Source of the DNA: Paractinoplanes toevensis
Lineage (GTDB): Bacteria > Actinomycetota > Actinomycetes > Mycobacteriales > Micromonosporaceae
Direction: 5' to 3'
Length of the DNA: 64,000 nucleotides
Assembly: GCF_018332695.1 (NCBI RefSeq)
Contig: NZ_BOQN01000059.1
Coordinates: 124,001-188,000, forward strand
The notes under the pieces: model-generated
What the model was told of the DNA's origin: nothing
The model's input: only the letters and a program-made list of their open reading frames with translations
Database searches by the model: none
Position numbers and translations under genes: made by a program
Shown: positions 51,141 through 60,500 of the stretch, in pieces
Layout of the letters: each line of letters begins with the position of its first letter
Numbering within the stretch: the stretch's first letter is position 1

Positions 51141-54100
51141 ATGCAGCTCTCCGGCCTGATCCCGGCGGCCCTGCGCGACCGCGGGCTCGCTCGCGCCCGC
51201 GACCTCGCGCGAAAAGGGTTCGTCGACTCCGACTCCCTCGACCTGACCGCGCCCGCATCGCTGCGGCCGTTCGTGGTCGCGGCCGTGGCCGGCGCGGCCG
51301 ACCTCGGTGGCGCCGGGCGCCCGGTGCTCGCCGTCACCGCCACCAGCCGCGAGGCCGACGACCTGGCCGAGGCACTCGGTTGCCTGATCAACCCCGATCA
51401 GGTCGCCGTCTTCCCGTCCTGGGAGACGCTGCCGCACGAGCGGCTGTCGCCGCGGTCCGACACGGTCGGGCGGCGGCTCGCCGTGCTGCGGCGGCTCGCC
51501 CACCCCGCGGGCCACCCGCTGCGGGTGGTCGTGGCGCCGGTGCGCAGCGTGCTGCAGCCGCAGCTCAAGGGCCTCGGCGATCTCGAGCCGGTAGAGCTGG
51601 TCACCGGCGGTTCGGCCGATCTCGAGGGCGTGTCCCGGCGGCTCTCCGACATGGCCTACGCGCGGGTCGACCTGGTCACCAAGCGCGGCGAGTTCGCGGT
51701 GCGCGGCGGCATTCTCGACGTCTTCCCGCCCACCGACGAGCACCCGTCCCGGGTCGAGTTCTGGGGCGACGAGGTCGAGGAGATCCGCACCTTCGCGGTC
51801 GCCGACCAGCGCACCATCGACCCGGTCGAGCGGCTGTGGGCACCGCCCTGCCGCGAGCTGCTGCTGACGCCGGAGGTTCGCGCGCGGGCCGCCGAGCTGG
51901 CCGCCGAGCACCCCGAGCTGGCCGAGATCCTCGACAAGCTGGCCGAGGGCATCCCGGTCGAGGGCATGGAGTCGCTGGCCCCGGCCCTGCTGGACGGCAC
52001 CGACAGCATGGAGTTGCTGCTCGACTGCATGCCGGCCGGCACCCACGTGCTGCTCTGCGATCCGGAGCGCATCCGCACCCGGGCGCACGACCTCACCCGT
52101 ACCTCGAATGAGTTTCTCGAGGCCTCCTGGGCCGCGGCCGCCGTCGGCGGCCAGGCGCCGATCGACGTCGGCGCCGCCGCTTTCAAAACCCTCGCCGATG
52201 TACGCGCTCATGCGGCGACCCTGTCCCAGCCGTGGTGGTCGGTTTCGCCGTTCGGTCTGGCCGAGTCCGAGGAGGCGCCGGCCGCCGATCAGCCGTGGCT
52301 CGACGCCCCGGCCGCGGTGGCGGTGTCGCCCGACCTGGGCGACGCCATCGCGCTCGCGGCCCAGCCGGTGCCGCTCTACCACGGCGACACGTCCCGGCTG
52401 ACCGCCGATCTGAGCGAGTGGGTCGCGGCCGGGTGGGCGGTCGCGCTGATCTTCGAGGGGCACGGCACCGCGCAGCGGGCGACCGAGGTGCTGCGCGACG
52501 CCGGCGTCGGCGTCACCCCGGTTGACTCCATCGAGAAAGCCATCGAGTCCGGCCAGGTGCTGATCACCTGCGGCGGGCTCAACCACGGATTCGTCGACGC
52601 GGCCTCGCAGCTCGCGATCATCACCGGCAACGACATCAGCGGCGGCCGCGGCGCCTCCACGAAGGACATGCGCCGGATGCCGTCCCGGCGGCGCAACACG
52701 ATCGACCCGCTCGAGCTGAAGCCGGGCGACCACGTGGTGCACGAGCAGCACGGCATCGGCCGCTACGTCGAGCTGGTGCAGCGCACGGTCAACGGCGCCG
52801 ACCGGGAATACCTGGTGATCGAGTACGCCCCGTCCAAGCGCGGCCAACCCGGCGACCGGCTCTACGTCCCGACCGACCAGCTCGACCAGCTGTCCCGCTA
52901 CGTCGGCGGGGAGCAGCCGACCCTGCACAAGATGGGCGGCACCGACTGGCAGAAGAGCAAGGCCCGCGCCCGCAAGGCGGTCCGCGAGATCGCCGCCCAG
53001 CTGATCCAGCTCTACGCGGCCCGGCAGGCGTCACAGGGTCACGCGTTCGGCCCGGACACCCCGTGGCAGCGCGAGCTGGAGGACGCCTTCCCGTACACCG
53101 AGACGCCCGACCAGTTGTCCGCGATCTCCGAGGTCAAGCACGACATGGAGCTGGCCGTCCCGATGGACCGGCTGATCTGTGGCGACGTCGGTTACGGCAA
53201 GACCGAGATCGCCGTGCGCGCCGCGTTCAAGGCCGTTCAGGACGGCAAGCAGGTGGCCGTCCTGGTGCCGACGACGCTGCTGGCCCAGCAGCACTTCAAC
53301 ACGTTCACCGAGCGGATGAACCAGTTCCCGATCCAGATCAAGCAGCTGTCCCGGTTCCAGACCCCGACCGAGGCGAAACTGACCCTGGAGCACGCCGCCG
53401 ACGGCACCGCCGACATCGTGATCGGCACCCACCGCCTGCTGTCCAACTCGACCAAGTTCAAAAACCTGGGCCTGATCATCGTCGACGAGGAGCAGCGCTT
53501 CGGCGTCGAGCACAAGGAGCAGCTCAAGGCCCTGCGCGCCTCGGTCGACGTGCTGACCATGTCGGCCACCCCGATCCCGCGCACCCTGGAGATGGCGATC
53601 ACCGGCATCCGGGAGATGTCCACCATCGCCACCCCGCCCGAGGAGCGCCACCCGGTGCTCACCTTCGTCGGCGCGCAGGACGACAAGCAGGTGGCCGCGG
53701 CCATCCACCGTGAGCTGCTCCGCGACGGCCAGGTCTTCTACCTGCACAACCGGGTCGAGTCGATCGACCGCGCCGCCCGCAAGCTGCGCGAGCTGGTCCC
53801 CGAGGCGCGGGTCGCGGTGGCGCACGGCCAGATGAGCGAGGAACAGCTGGAGAAGGTGATGGTCGGCTTCTGGGAGAAGGAGTTCGACGTCCTGGTCTGC
53901 ACCACGATCGTCGAGTCCGGCATCGACATCCCGAACGCCAACACCCTCATCGTCGAGCGCGCCGACCTGCTGGGCCTGGCCCAGCTGCACCAGATCCGCG
54001 GCCGGGTCGGCCGGGGCCGGGAGCGGGCGTACGCCTACTTCCTCTACCCCCGGGAGAAGCCGCTGACCGAGCACGCCCACGAGCGGCTCGCGACCATCGC

Positions 54101-54764
54101 CCAGCACACCGAGCTGGGCGCCGGCATGTACGTGGCGATGAAGGACCTGGAGATCCGCGGCGCCGGCAACCTGCTGGGCGGCGAGCAGTCCGGCCACATC
54201 GAGGGCGTCGGCTTCGACCTGTACGTGCGGATGGTCGGCGAGGCCGTACAGGCCTTCAAGGGCGAGCGCCCCGAGGAGGAGCCCGAGGTCAAGATCGACC
54301 TCCCGATCGACGCGCACCTCCCGGTGGAGTACATCTCGGTGGAGCGCCTGCGCCTGGAGATGTACCGCAAGCTGGCCGAGGCCCGCGACGACAAGCAGCT
54401 CGACGAGGTCGTCGCCGAGATGACCGACCGCTACGGCGAGCCGCCGACCCAGGTCGCCAACCTGATCGCGGTGGCCCGGTTCCGCCAGGTGGCCCGCGCC
54501 TACGGCCTCACCGACGTCTCCATGCAGGGCAAGCACATCCGCTTGTCCCCGCTGCCGCTGCCCGACTCCAAGCAGCTGCGCCTGAAGCGCTACCACCCCG
54601 ACTCGGTCTACAAGCAGGCCACCGACCAGGTGAGCGTCCCACGCCCGGCCACCCGCCGGATGGGCGGCGAGCCCCTGCGCGACCTGGCCCTGCTCCAGTG
54701 GTGCGCCCAGCTTCTCAAAGACGTCCTCGGCGAGGTCCCGGCAAAGGCCACGGTAGGCGGTTGA
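51141..54764 (+). CDS. mfd: Transcription-repair coupling factor
   Basis: A 1207-aa ATP-dependent DNA translocase that removes RNA polymerase stalled at lesions and recruits UvrA. UvrB-like N-terminal domains (LPHERLSP, RRLAVLRRLA), the RNAP-interacting domain (DHVVHEQHGIGRYVEL) and the RecG-like translocase with Walker A GDVGYGKTE and Walker B LIIVDEEQRFG, then SATPIPRTLEM, are present. Length is as expected. Start ATG 51141. Confidence 0.96.
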   Translation: MQLSGLIPAALRDRGLARARDLARKGFVDSDSLDLTAPASLRPFVVAAVAGAADLGGAGRPVLAVTATSREADDLAEALGCLINPDQVAVFPSWETLPHERLSPRSDTVGRRLAVLRRLAHPAGHPLRVVVAPVRSVLQPQLKGLGDLEPVELVTGGSADLEGVSRRLSDMAYARVDLVTKRGEFAVRGGILDVFPPTDEHPSRVEFWGDEVEEIRTFAVADQRTIDPVERLWAPPCRELLLTPEVRARAAELAAEHPELAEILDKLAEGIPVEGMESLAPALLDGTDSMELLLDCMPAGTHVLLCDPERIRTRAHDLTRTSNEFLEASWAAAAVGGQAPIDVGAAAFKTLADVRAHAATLSQPWWSVSPFGLAESEEAPAADQPWLDAPAAVAVSPDLGDAIALAAQPVPLYHGDTSRLTADLSEWVAAGWAVALIFEGHGTAQRATEVLRDAGVGVTPVDSIEKAIESGQVLITCGGLNHGFVDAASQLAIITGNDISGGRGASTKDMRRMPSRRRNTIDPLELKPGDHVVHEQHGIGRYVELVQRTVNGADREYLVIEYAPSKRGQPGDRLYVPTDQLDQLSRYVGGEQPTLHKMGGTDWQKSKARARKAVREIAAQLIQLYAARQASQGHAFGPDTPWQRELEDAFPYTETPDQLSAISEVKHDMELAVPMDRLICGDVGYGKTEIAVRAAFKAVQDGKQVAVLVPTTLLAQQHFNTFTERMNQFPIQIKQLSRFQTPTEAKLTLEHAADGTADIVIGTHRLLSNSTKFKNLGLIIVDEEQRFGVEHKEQLKALRASVDVLTMSATPIPRTLEMAITGIREMSTIATPPEERHPVLTFVGAQDDKQVAAAIHRELLRDGQVFYLHNRVESIDRAARKLRELVPEARVAVAHGQMSEEQLEKVMVGFWEKEFDVLVCTTIVESGIDIPNANTLIVERADLLGLAQLHQIRGRVGRGRERAYAYFLYPREKPLTEHAHERLATIAQHTELGAGMYVAMKDLEIRGAGNLLGGEQSGHIEGVGFDLYVRMVGEAVQAFKGERPEEEPEVKIDLPIDAHLPVEYISVERLRLEMYRKLAEARDDKQLDEVVAEMTDRYGEPPTQVANLIAVARFRQVARAYGLTDVSMQGKHIRLSPLPLPDSKQLRLKRYHPDSVYKQATDQVSVPRPATRRMGGEPLRDLALLQWCAQLLKDVLGEVPAKATVGG

Positions 54765-54819
54765 TCCGTTTTCCGGGGGTCGGCGACGTGGGTCACAGCG
54801 GGCGTGAGAGAGTCAGGCC

Positions 54820-55551
54820 ATGCAGCGTGCTCGCCGACTCGCATCCGTCGCCGTCGTCGCGTCACTGGCCGTGACCGGGCTTTCCGCCTGCCGGTCCGCG
54901 CCGTCGGTGGCCGCCTATCTCGGCGATGTTCGCATCACCGAGTCCCGTGTGCAGGACGTGTGGGACGAGGCGCAGGACGCCGTCGTCAAGGCCGCCGGTC
55001 CGGCGGCCAGTGCGGCGCCGGCGACCATGCCGATCACCCGCACCGACGTGGTTCGCACTCTGGTCAGCGCGGACGTGCTGGCCAAGGTGGCCAAGCAGGA
55101 GGGCGTGGCGCTGCCGGCCGACCTGTCCTACGACGAGTACGCGACGTCGCTGCACGTGCCGGCCACGACCGAGTTCGTGAAGCTCTACGCGCAGGCCGAC
55201 ACCTACGTCCGGCTGCTGCGCGAGGGCGTGAAGAACCCACCGGCGTCCACCGACGCCGACCTGCGCGAGGTCTACGACGTGCTGGCGGCCAACGGTCAGG
55301 TCGAGGGTTACTCGTTCGACCAGTTCAAGCAGAGCCTGCCGGACAACAACAAGCAGCTGGTGCAGACGGCCACCGCGGTGCGGCAGGAGATCGCCAAGAT
55401 CACCGAGCCGATGGACATCACGGTCAACCCGCGTTACCAGCCGCTCGGCATCCCGGTGCTGCAGTTCCAGACGCAGAACGGCGCGGTCCGCCCGCTGGTG
55501 AGCGTGCCGCTGGGTGCGGACGAGTCCGTGCCGGTCAGCGCCGTCTCCTGA
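54820..55551 (+). CDS. SurA N-terminal domain lipoprotein
   Basis: A 243-aa lipoprotein with lipobox LSAC (Cys24 region) after a short signal peptide. The rest resembles the SurA/PrsA N-terminal chaperone domain (AYLGDVRITESRVQDVWDEA), without a PPIase domain. The gene between mfd and mazG is conserved in actinobacteria; the protein may help secreted-protein folding at the membrane. Ends 1 bp before mazG, so they are co-transcribed. Confidence 0.8.
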   Translation: MQRARRLASVAVVASLAVTGLSACRSAPSVAAYLGDVRITESRVQDVWDEAQDAVVKAAGPAASAAPATMPITRTDVVRTLVSADVLAKVAKQEGVALPADLSYDEYATSLHVPATTEFVKLYAQADTYVRLLREGVKNPPASTDADLREVYDVLAANGQVEGYSFDQFKQSLPDNNKQLVQTATAVRQEIAKITEPMDITVNPRYQPLGIPVLQFQTQNGAVRPLVSVPLGADESVPVSAVS

Positions 55552-55552
55552 G

Positions 55553-56518
55553 GTGTCCGCGCGAATCATCCTGCTCGTCACCTCGCCGCGCCTGCCGGCC
55601 GGTCTGCTCACCGCGGCCGCCTGGGACGCGGTCCGGCAGTTCCCGGTGTTCACGGCGGCCGAGTCCGAGCAGGCCGACGCGCTGCGCCACGCCGGCGTGC
55701 CGGTCACGGTGATCGAGCCGGACTCCGAGCGTTTCCTCGCGGAGGTCTCGGGGGAGCAGGCCGTCGTCTGGCTCTCCGGCCCGGCCGGCGACCAGGATTT
55801 CGCCCGGCAACTCGGGCTGCGCCTGACCCGTGAGCCGGACCGGGCCGAACTGGAACTCATGTACGGCTCCTGGGACCCGCCCGGCGCCCGCCTGCTCGAC
55901 GCGGTGGCCGTCATGGACCGCCTGGTGTCCCCGGGCGGCGACCCGTGGAAGCGGGCGCAGAGCCACCGCACCCTGGCCCAGTACCTGCTGGAGGAGGCGT
56001 ACGAGGCCTTCGACGCGATCGAGTCGGACGACCTGGACGCCCTTCGCGAGGAGCTCGGCGACGTGCTCCTGCAGGTCGTCCTGCACGCCCGGCTGGCCGA
56101 GGAGATCCCGGACGGCGGGGCCTGGGGCATCGACGACGTGGCGGGCGGCCTGGTGGACAAGATGGTCCGCCGCAACCCGCACGTCTTCGCCGGTGCCGAG
56201 GTGGCCGATCTCGACGAGATCACCGACAACTGGGAGCGGATCAAGAAGACCGAGAAGTCCCGGGACTCGGTTCTGGACGGCATCGCGCTCAGTCAGCCCG
56301 CCCTGGCGCTGGCCGCCAAGATCCTGCAGCGGGCGGAGCGGGCCGGCCTCGGCGTGCCCCTGCCGAGCGGCGATGATCTCGGCCCGGCGCTGCTGCGGGT
56401 GGTTGCTGAGGCTCGTGCCGCCGGAGTGGACGCGGAGGCGGAATTGCGGCGGGCCGCATTGAGGTACGCGGAAGAAGTGCGGAGCGCCGAGCAGAAAAAT
56501 GTCGGACCCGCCGAGTAG
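55553..56518 (+). CDS. mazG: Nucleoside triphosphate pyrophosphohydrolase MazG
   Basis: A 321-aa house-cleaning enzyme that hydrolyses non-canonical or excess NTPs. The MazG motif EEAYEAFDAIESDDLDALREELGD gives the EExxE and ExxD metal site. An N-terminal domain of about 95 aa before the core is usual in actinobacterial MazG. The start is GTG 55553, one base after the upstream stop. A later DUF885 gene follows. Confidence 0.92.
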   Translation: MSARIILLVTSPRLPAGLLTAAAWDAVRQFPVFTAAESEQADALRHAGVPVTVIEPDSERFLAEVSGEQAVVWLSGPAGDQDFARQLGLRLTREPDRAELELMYGSWDPPGARLLDAVAVMDRLVSPGGDPWKRAQSHRTLAQYLLEEAYEAFDAIESDDLDALREELGDVLLQVVLHARLAEEIPDGGAWGIDDVAGGLVDKMVRRNPHVFAGAEVADLDEITDNWERIKKTEKSRDSVLDGIALSQPALALAAKILQRAERAGLGVPLPSGDDLGPALLRVVAEARAAGVDAEAELRRAALRYAEEVRSAEQKNVGPAE

Positions 56519-56528
56519 TTTTCTCGGC

Positions 56529-58145
56529 ATGCCGGAGTTCGTGCCCCTCGCTGAGCGCATCGTCGATGCCATCCTGCAGAGCGATCCCGCCCTCGCTTCC
56601 GAGGTCGGCGATCATCGCTATGACGACCGCCTGCCCGACCTGTCACCGGGCGCGGTGTCCGAGCGGGTGGGCATGCTGCGCGATGCCGCCGACTCGCTGT
56701 CCGGCATCGATCCCGAGTCCTTCGGTCCGGAAGATCAGGCCGACCACGCGATTCTCGCGGCCCTCGTCGAGCGCGACCTGTTCGAGCTGACCGACGTGCG
56801 CGAGCACGAGTGGAACCCGTTGCACCACAACCCCGGCCCGCTGCTGCACGCGCTGATCGCCCGCCAGTTCGCGCCGGCCGAGGAGCGTCTGACCAGCCTG
56901 GGCGGCCGGCTCGCGGCGATCCCCGACGCGCTGGCCACCGCCCGGGCGGTGCTGCGCGACGTGCCGCGCATCCACGCCGAGACCGCGGTGGGCCAGTTCA
57001 GCGGCACGGCCGCGCTGATCCGCGACGAGTTGCCGGCCCTCATCGAGCAGGAGCCGGGCATGCGGGCCGCGGTCGAGCCGGCCGCGGCGGCCGCGCTGGC
57101 CGCCCTGACCGAGTTCGACGGCTGGCTGCGCACCCGGCTCGAGGGCGGTGAGCCGGGCCGTGACCCGCGCCTGGGCCGCCCGCTGTGGGAGGCGCGGCTC
57201 TGGCACACGCTCGACACCGAGCTGCCCGCGGCCGAGGTGCTGTCCCGCGCCCGTGAGCGGCTCGATCTGGTCGGTGAGCAGCTGCGCGCGGCCTCCGCCG
57301 AGCTGATCGGCGGGCCGGAGAGCGACGAGACGGTTCGCCGCGCGCTCGACACGCTCGCCGCCGACCATCCCGACGACGCCACCATCGTCGACCTCGCCAA
57401 GGTCACGATGGAGGAGGCGACCGCGTTCGTCCGCGAGCACGACATCCTCACCCTGCTCGACGACCCGTGCGTGATCGAGGAGATGCCCGAGTTCGCCCGC
57501 GGCATCGCGGTGGCCTATTGCGACCCGCCCGGCCCGCTCGAGACGGCCGACGTGCCGACGTTCTACTGCATCTCGCCGACCCCGGCCGGCTGGTCCCCGG
57601 AGCGGGTGGAGTCGTTCTACCGGGAGTACAACGACCACATGATCCGCGACCTCACCGTCCACGAGGCGATGCCGGGTCACTTCCTCCAGTTGGCGCACGC
57701 GCGGCGGTTCCGGGCCGAGACCAGGGTGCGCGCGCTGGGCTGGTCGGGCCCGTTCATCGAGGGCTGGGCGGTCTACACCGAGGAGCTGATGGCCGGGCTC
57801 GGCTTCGGCGGCCTGCCGGTGCGCCTCCAGCAGCTGAAGATGCAGTTGCGGATGAGTCTCAACGCGATCATCGACCAGCTGGTCCACTGTGCGGACCTGC
57901 CCGAGGCCGAGGCGATGGCGCTGCTGACCGGCCGCGGTTTCCAGGAGGAGGGCGAGGCGGCTGGCAAGTGGCGGCGTGCCCTGCTCACCTCCACCCAGCT
58001 GAGCACCTACTTCGTGGGCTACACCGAGGTGGCCGAGATCGCCGCGGCCCGCCCGTTCGGCGCCACTCCGAAGGCCTGGCACGACGCGATGCTGGCGCAC
58101 GGCTCGCCGCCGCCGCGCCACCTGCGCACGCTGCTCGGCGTTTAG
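56529..58145 (+). CDS. DUF885 family metallopeptidase-like protein
   Basis: A 538-aa protein of the DUF885 family. The zinc motif is HEAMPGHFLQ, with HExxGH-like histidines, and a downstream GWAVYTEELM supplies the Glu ligand. The family is annotated as gluzincin-like peptidases of unknown substrate. ATG 56529 places the start at MPEFVPLAERIVD; ATG 56499 is an alternative but overlaps mazG. No signal peptide, so it is probably cytoplasmic. Confidence 0.85.
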   Translation: MPEFVPLAERIVDAILQSDPALASEVGDHRYDDRLPDLSPGAVSERVGMLRDAADSLSGIDPESFGPEDQADHAILAALVERDLFELTDVREHEWNPLHHNPGPLLHALIARQFAPAEERLTSLGGRLAAIPDALATARAVLRDVPRIHAETAVGQFSGTAALIRDELPALIEQEPGMRAAVEPAAAAALAALTEFDGWLRTRLEGGEPGRDPRLGRPLWEARLWHTLDTELPAAEVLSRARERLDLVGEQLRAASAELIGGPESDETVRRALDTLAADHPDDATIVDLAKVTMEEATAFVREHDILTLLDDPCVIEEMPEFARGIAVAYCDPPGPLETADVPTFYCISPTPAGWSPERVESFYREYNDHMIRDLTVHEAMPGHFLQLAHARRFRAETRVRALGWSGPFIEGWAVYTEELMAGLGFGGLPVRLQQLKMQLRMSLNAIIDQLVHCADLPEAEAMALLTGRGFQEEGEAAGKWRRALLTSTQLSTYFVGYTEVAEIAAARPFGATPKAWHDAMLAHGSPPPRHLRTLLGV

Positions 58146-58175
58146 CCGGAAGATCGTTCGGTCAAGGTAGGCCCC

Positions 58176-58988
58176 GTGGCCTCCTTGACCTCGCACGCAC
58201 ACAAAGCTGCCGACAATCCCTGGCTGGAGCGACTGACCCGGGCCGGGCTGGTCGCCTACGGCGTTCTGCACGTGCTGTTCGCGTGGCTGATCCTGCGCAT
58301 CGCGTTCGGCACCGCCCCGGCCGACGGCGACCAGTCCGGGGCGCTGCACCACCTGGCCACCAAGCCGTACGGCGCGGCGCTCATCGTGCTGCTGGTGATC
58401 GGCCTGGTCGCGATGACGATCTGGCAGATCTTCGAGGCGGCGATCGGTCACCGCGGCGAGCGCGGACGGCACCGCGTCTACGAGCGGGTCGCGTCGGCCG
58501 GCCGGGCCGCGTTCTACACCTACCTGGCCTGGACCGGTATCAAGGTCCTGCGGGGCAAGAACAAGTCGTCCGCCGACCTGCAGGAGCAGGCCAGCCAGGA
58601 CCTCATGGTGTCCGGTGGCGGGCGGCTCGCGGTGGCCGCGATCGGTGTGCTGGTCGCCGCGATCGGCGTTGGGCTGGCGATCTACGGCCTCACCAAGAAG
58701 TTCGAGAAGCACCTGCTGACGTCCCGGATGACCGCCCACGTCCGCCGGGTGGTGCGCCGGCTCGGTGAGGTGGGCTATTCGGCGAAGGGCGGCGCCTACG
58801 CCGTCGCCGGGGCCCTGCTGGTGCTCGCGGCGGTCACCTACGACCCCGACAAGGCCCGGGGCCTCGACGCGGCCCTGCGAGCCATGGCCGACCAGACGTA
58901 CGGCTCGTGGCTGCTGGCGGCCACGGCGCTCGGCATCGCGGCGTACGGGCTGTTCTCGGTGGTGCAGGCGCGTTACCGGAAGGTCTGA
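58176..58988 (+). CDS. DUF1206 integral membrane protein
   Basis: A 270-aa membrane protein made of three similar two-helix units, each starting with a R(A)GxxAYGxL-type helix (RAGLVAYGVLHVLFAWLIL; then SAGRAAFYTYLAWTGIKVL; then EVGYSAKGGAYAVAGALLV). This is DUF1206; function unknown. The start is GTG 58176. It overlaps the convergent lipoprotein by 16 bp. Confidence 0.87.
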   Translation: MASLTSHAHKAADNPWLERLTRAGLVAYGVLHVLFAWLILRIAFGTAPADGDQSGALHHLATKPYGAALIVLLVIGLVAMTIWQIFEAAIGHRGERGRHRVYERVASAGRAAFYTYLAWTGIKVLRGKNKSSADLQEQASQDLMVSGGGRLAVAAIGVLVAAIGVGLAIYGLTKKFEKHLLTSRMTAHVRRVVRRLGEVGYSAKGGAYAVAGALLVLAAVTYDPDKARGLDAALRAMADQTYGSWLLAATALGIAAYGLFSVVQARYRKV

Positions 58989-59671
58989 GAGCGCCGGTCG
59001 GTCACCTGCGCCGAGGCGGGCAGGTCGAAGCCGGCCGGTGACGCCTTGTCCTGGTAGGCCGTGAGGGCCTGCTCGAAGCGCTCGCCCGCGATCGTGCCGG
59101 TGAAGCTGCCGAGCGCGCCCTCGTTGGTGACGCAGAGCCCGAACTCCGCGGTGGGCGTGCCGTCGACCTGCTTGAGGTCGAGGCAGGTGGCGTGCCGCCC
59201 GGCGATCGTGGTGTCGTGCGGCACCGCCTCCACCTCCTGGTCGAGGGAGGCCGTGTTGAGCAGGGCGAGCGCCGCCTCGGGCGTGATCAGCGTGCTGCCG
59301 GTCAGCGGGGCCGCGGTGGGCGGCGCCGGGTCGGTCCGCGTGCATTTCAGGGCCGCGTCGCCGGTGCAGCGGGTGTTGCCGGTGGTCTGCTCGAGGAGCC
59401 GGCCACCGGGATAGACGTACGCCGTTCGGGCGGGTTTCTGCGCCTGCGTCACGGTCGCGGTCTCGCCGCCGGCGAGCTGGTAGGTCGCCGTGTAGGTGAG
59501 CCCGGTCACCCGGGCGAGCTGGCCGGCCATCTCCGAGACCATGTCGTCCTGGCTGAGGCCGGCCGCGCTGGCCTGGTCGAGCCCGGTGCACCCGGCCGCG
59601 CCGAGCACCACCGCGACGCTGGCGAGACCGGTGGCGGTAAGGCGCAGACGGAAGGGCACGACTGACACCAT
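58973..59671 (-). CDS. Putative lipoprotein
   Basis: A 232-aa lipoprotein with a type II signal (lipobox GAAGC at about residue 28) and an unrecognised extracellular domain with four further cysteines (NTRCTGDAALKCT; ATCLDLK; FGLCV) that can form two disulfides. Resembles LppX/LprG-like or DUF-type actinobacterial lipoproteins only in general form. It is 38 bp downstream of the PilZ gene on the same strand and may be co-transcribed with it. Confidence 0.65.
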   Translation of the reverse strand: MVSVVPFRLRLTATGLASVAVVLGAAGCTGLDQASAAGLSQDDMVSEMAGQLARVTGLTYTATYQLAGGETATVTQAQKPARTAYVYPGGRLLEQTTGNTRCTGDAALKCTRTDPAPPTAAPLTGSTLITPEAALALLNTASLDQEVEAVPHDTTIAGRHATCLDLKQVDGTPTAEFGLCVTNEGALGSFTGTIAGERFEQALTAYQDKASPAGFDLPASAQVTDRRSQTFR

Positions 59672-59709
59672 TGCCTACTTACGCAACCGTGCGCAAACGA
59701 GAATCGGGC

Positions 59710-60336
59710 TCAGTCGTGGCTGCGGTTGCGGTGCAGCAGCTGGTTCCGCATGATGTACCGCCGAATGACCCGGGCCTGCACCTCTTCCTGGTCGTCGAAG
59801 ACGGCGACCATCTCCACCGAAAGCGGGCCGCGCCTCGGCACCTGCTGGCGCAGCGAGTTGACCTTGTAAGTGGTCGCCGGGAACGACACGACTTCGTCGC
59901 CGACCTGAATACTCAGCGTCATCTCGTCGCCGGGGTGCAGCTCGACGTCGGTGAAGTGGGCGCGGACCGCCCGCTCGCTCATGTCGTGCACCAGGCCGAC
60001 CGCGTCGTCGTGCCCCGGTCGGCTCATCACCACCGGTTCACCGCCACCGCCCCGCACGTAGGAGCGGCTCTGCAGCACCGCGGGATGCCCGGTGAAGCGG
60101 ACCTCCACCCGGTTGCCGTCGACGCCGACCACGTGCCCCTGCTGGGCGTAGCGGCCACGCGGAGCCGCAGCCCAGCGCAGTTCCACCGTCGAGTTGGCGG
60201 GAGGCACCTGGGCCATCGCCAGGGACAGTGTGATCACCGTCCCGGACGCGTGGACGACCCTTACCTCAGGATGCGTTTCGCCGTACGAGGTCATCTCGAC
60301 GTATGACCCGTCCGGCGGGAGACTCGGAGCGCTCAT
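59710..60336 (-). CDS. PilZ domain protein (c-di-GMP-binding-like)
   Basis: A 208-aa protein with an N-terminal YcgR-like beta domain (about 20-95) and a PilZ domain. The c-di-GMP motif RxxxR is present (RSYVR) but the second motif DxSxxG reads DMSERA, Gly replaced by Ala. Such proteins control surface behaviour in response to c-di-GMP. ATG 60336 is used; ATG 60378 (MAKDRGEN) is an alternative. Divergent from eno, so the promoters share 60337-60500. Confidence 0.78.
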   Translation of the reverse strand: MSAPSLPPDGSYVEMTSYGETHPEVRVVHASGTVITLSLAMAQVPPANSTVELRWAAAPRGRYAQQGHVVGVDGNRVEVRFTGHPAVLQSRSYVRGGGGEPVVMSRPGHDDAVGLVHDMSERAVRAHFTDVELHPGDEMTLSIQVGDEVVSFPATTYKVNSLRQQVPRRGPLSVEMVAVFDDQEEVQARVIRRYIMRNQLLHRNRSHD

Positions 60337-60425
60337 AGTGCCCGGGTGTTCGGCATTTTCGCCCCGATCCTTAGCCATCCGGCATAAGTTCACCGGCCGC
60401 CCGTACGCCCGATCCCGGGCCCGGA

Positions 60426-60431
60426 TACGCT
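60426..60431 (+). promoter_or_regulatory. Candidate -10 box of eno
   Basis: TACGCT fits TAnnnT and lies 75 bp upstream of the eno start; the strong ribosome site GAAGGGGAG is at 60481-60489. No clear -35 is seen. The leader of about 60 nt holds no obvious riboswitch. Confidence 0.35.
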
Positions 60432-60500
60432 CAGTGCCGTGGTCGGCCGCAAGGTCGCGGTCGAAGACCTGCAGCCTTATGAAGGGGAGCGACACCACAC

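Noticed and set aside
56643..59591. 982-codon minus-strand frame
   Set aside because: Covers mazG-neighbour DUF885 and DUF1206 genes in antisense; composition is repeat-like without a domain.
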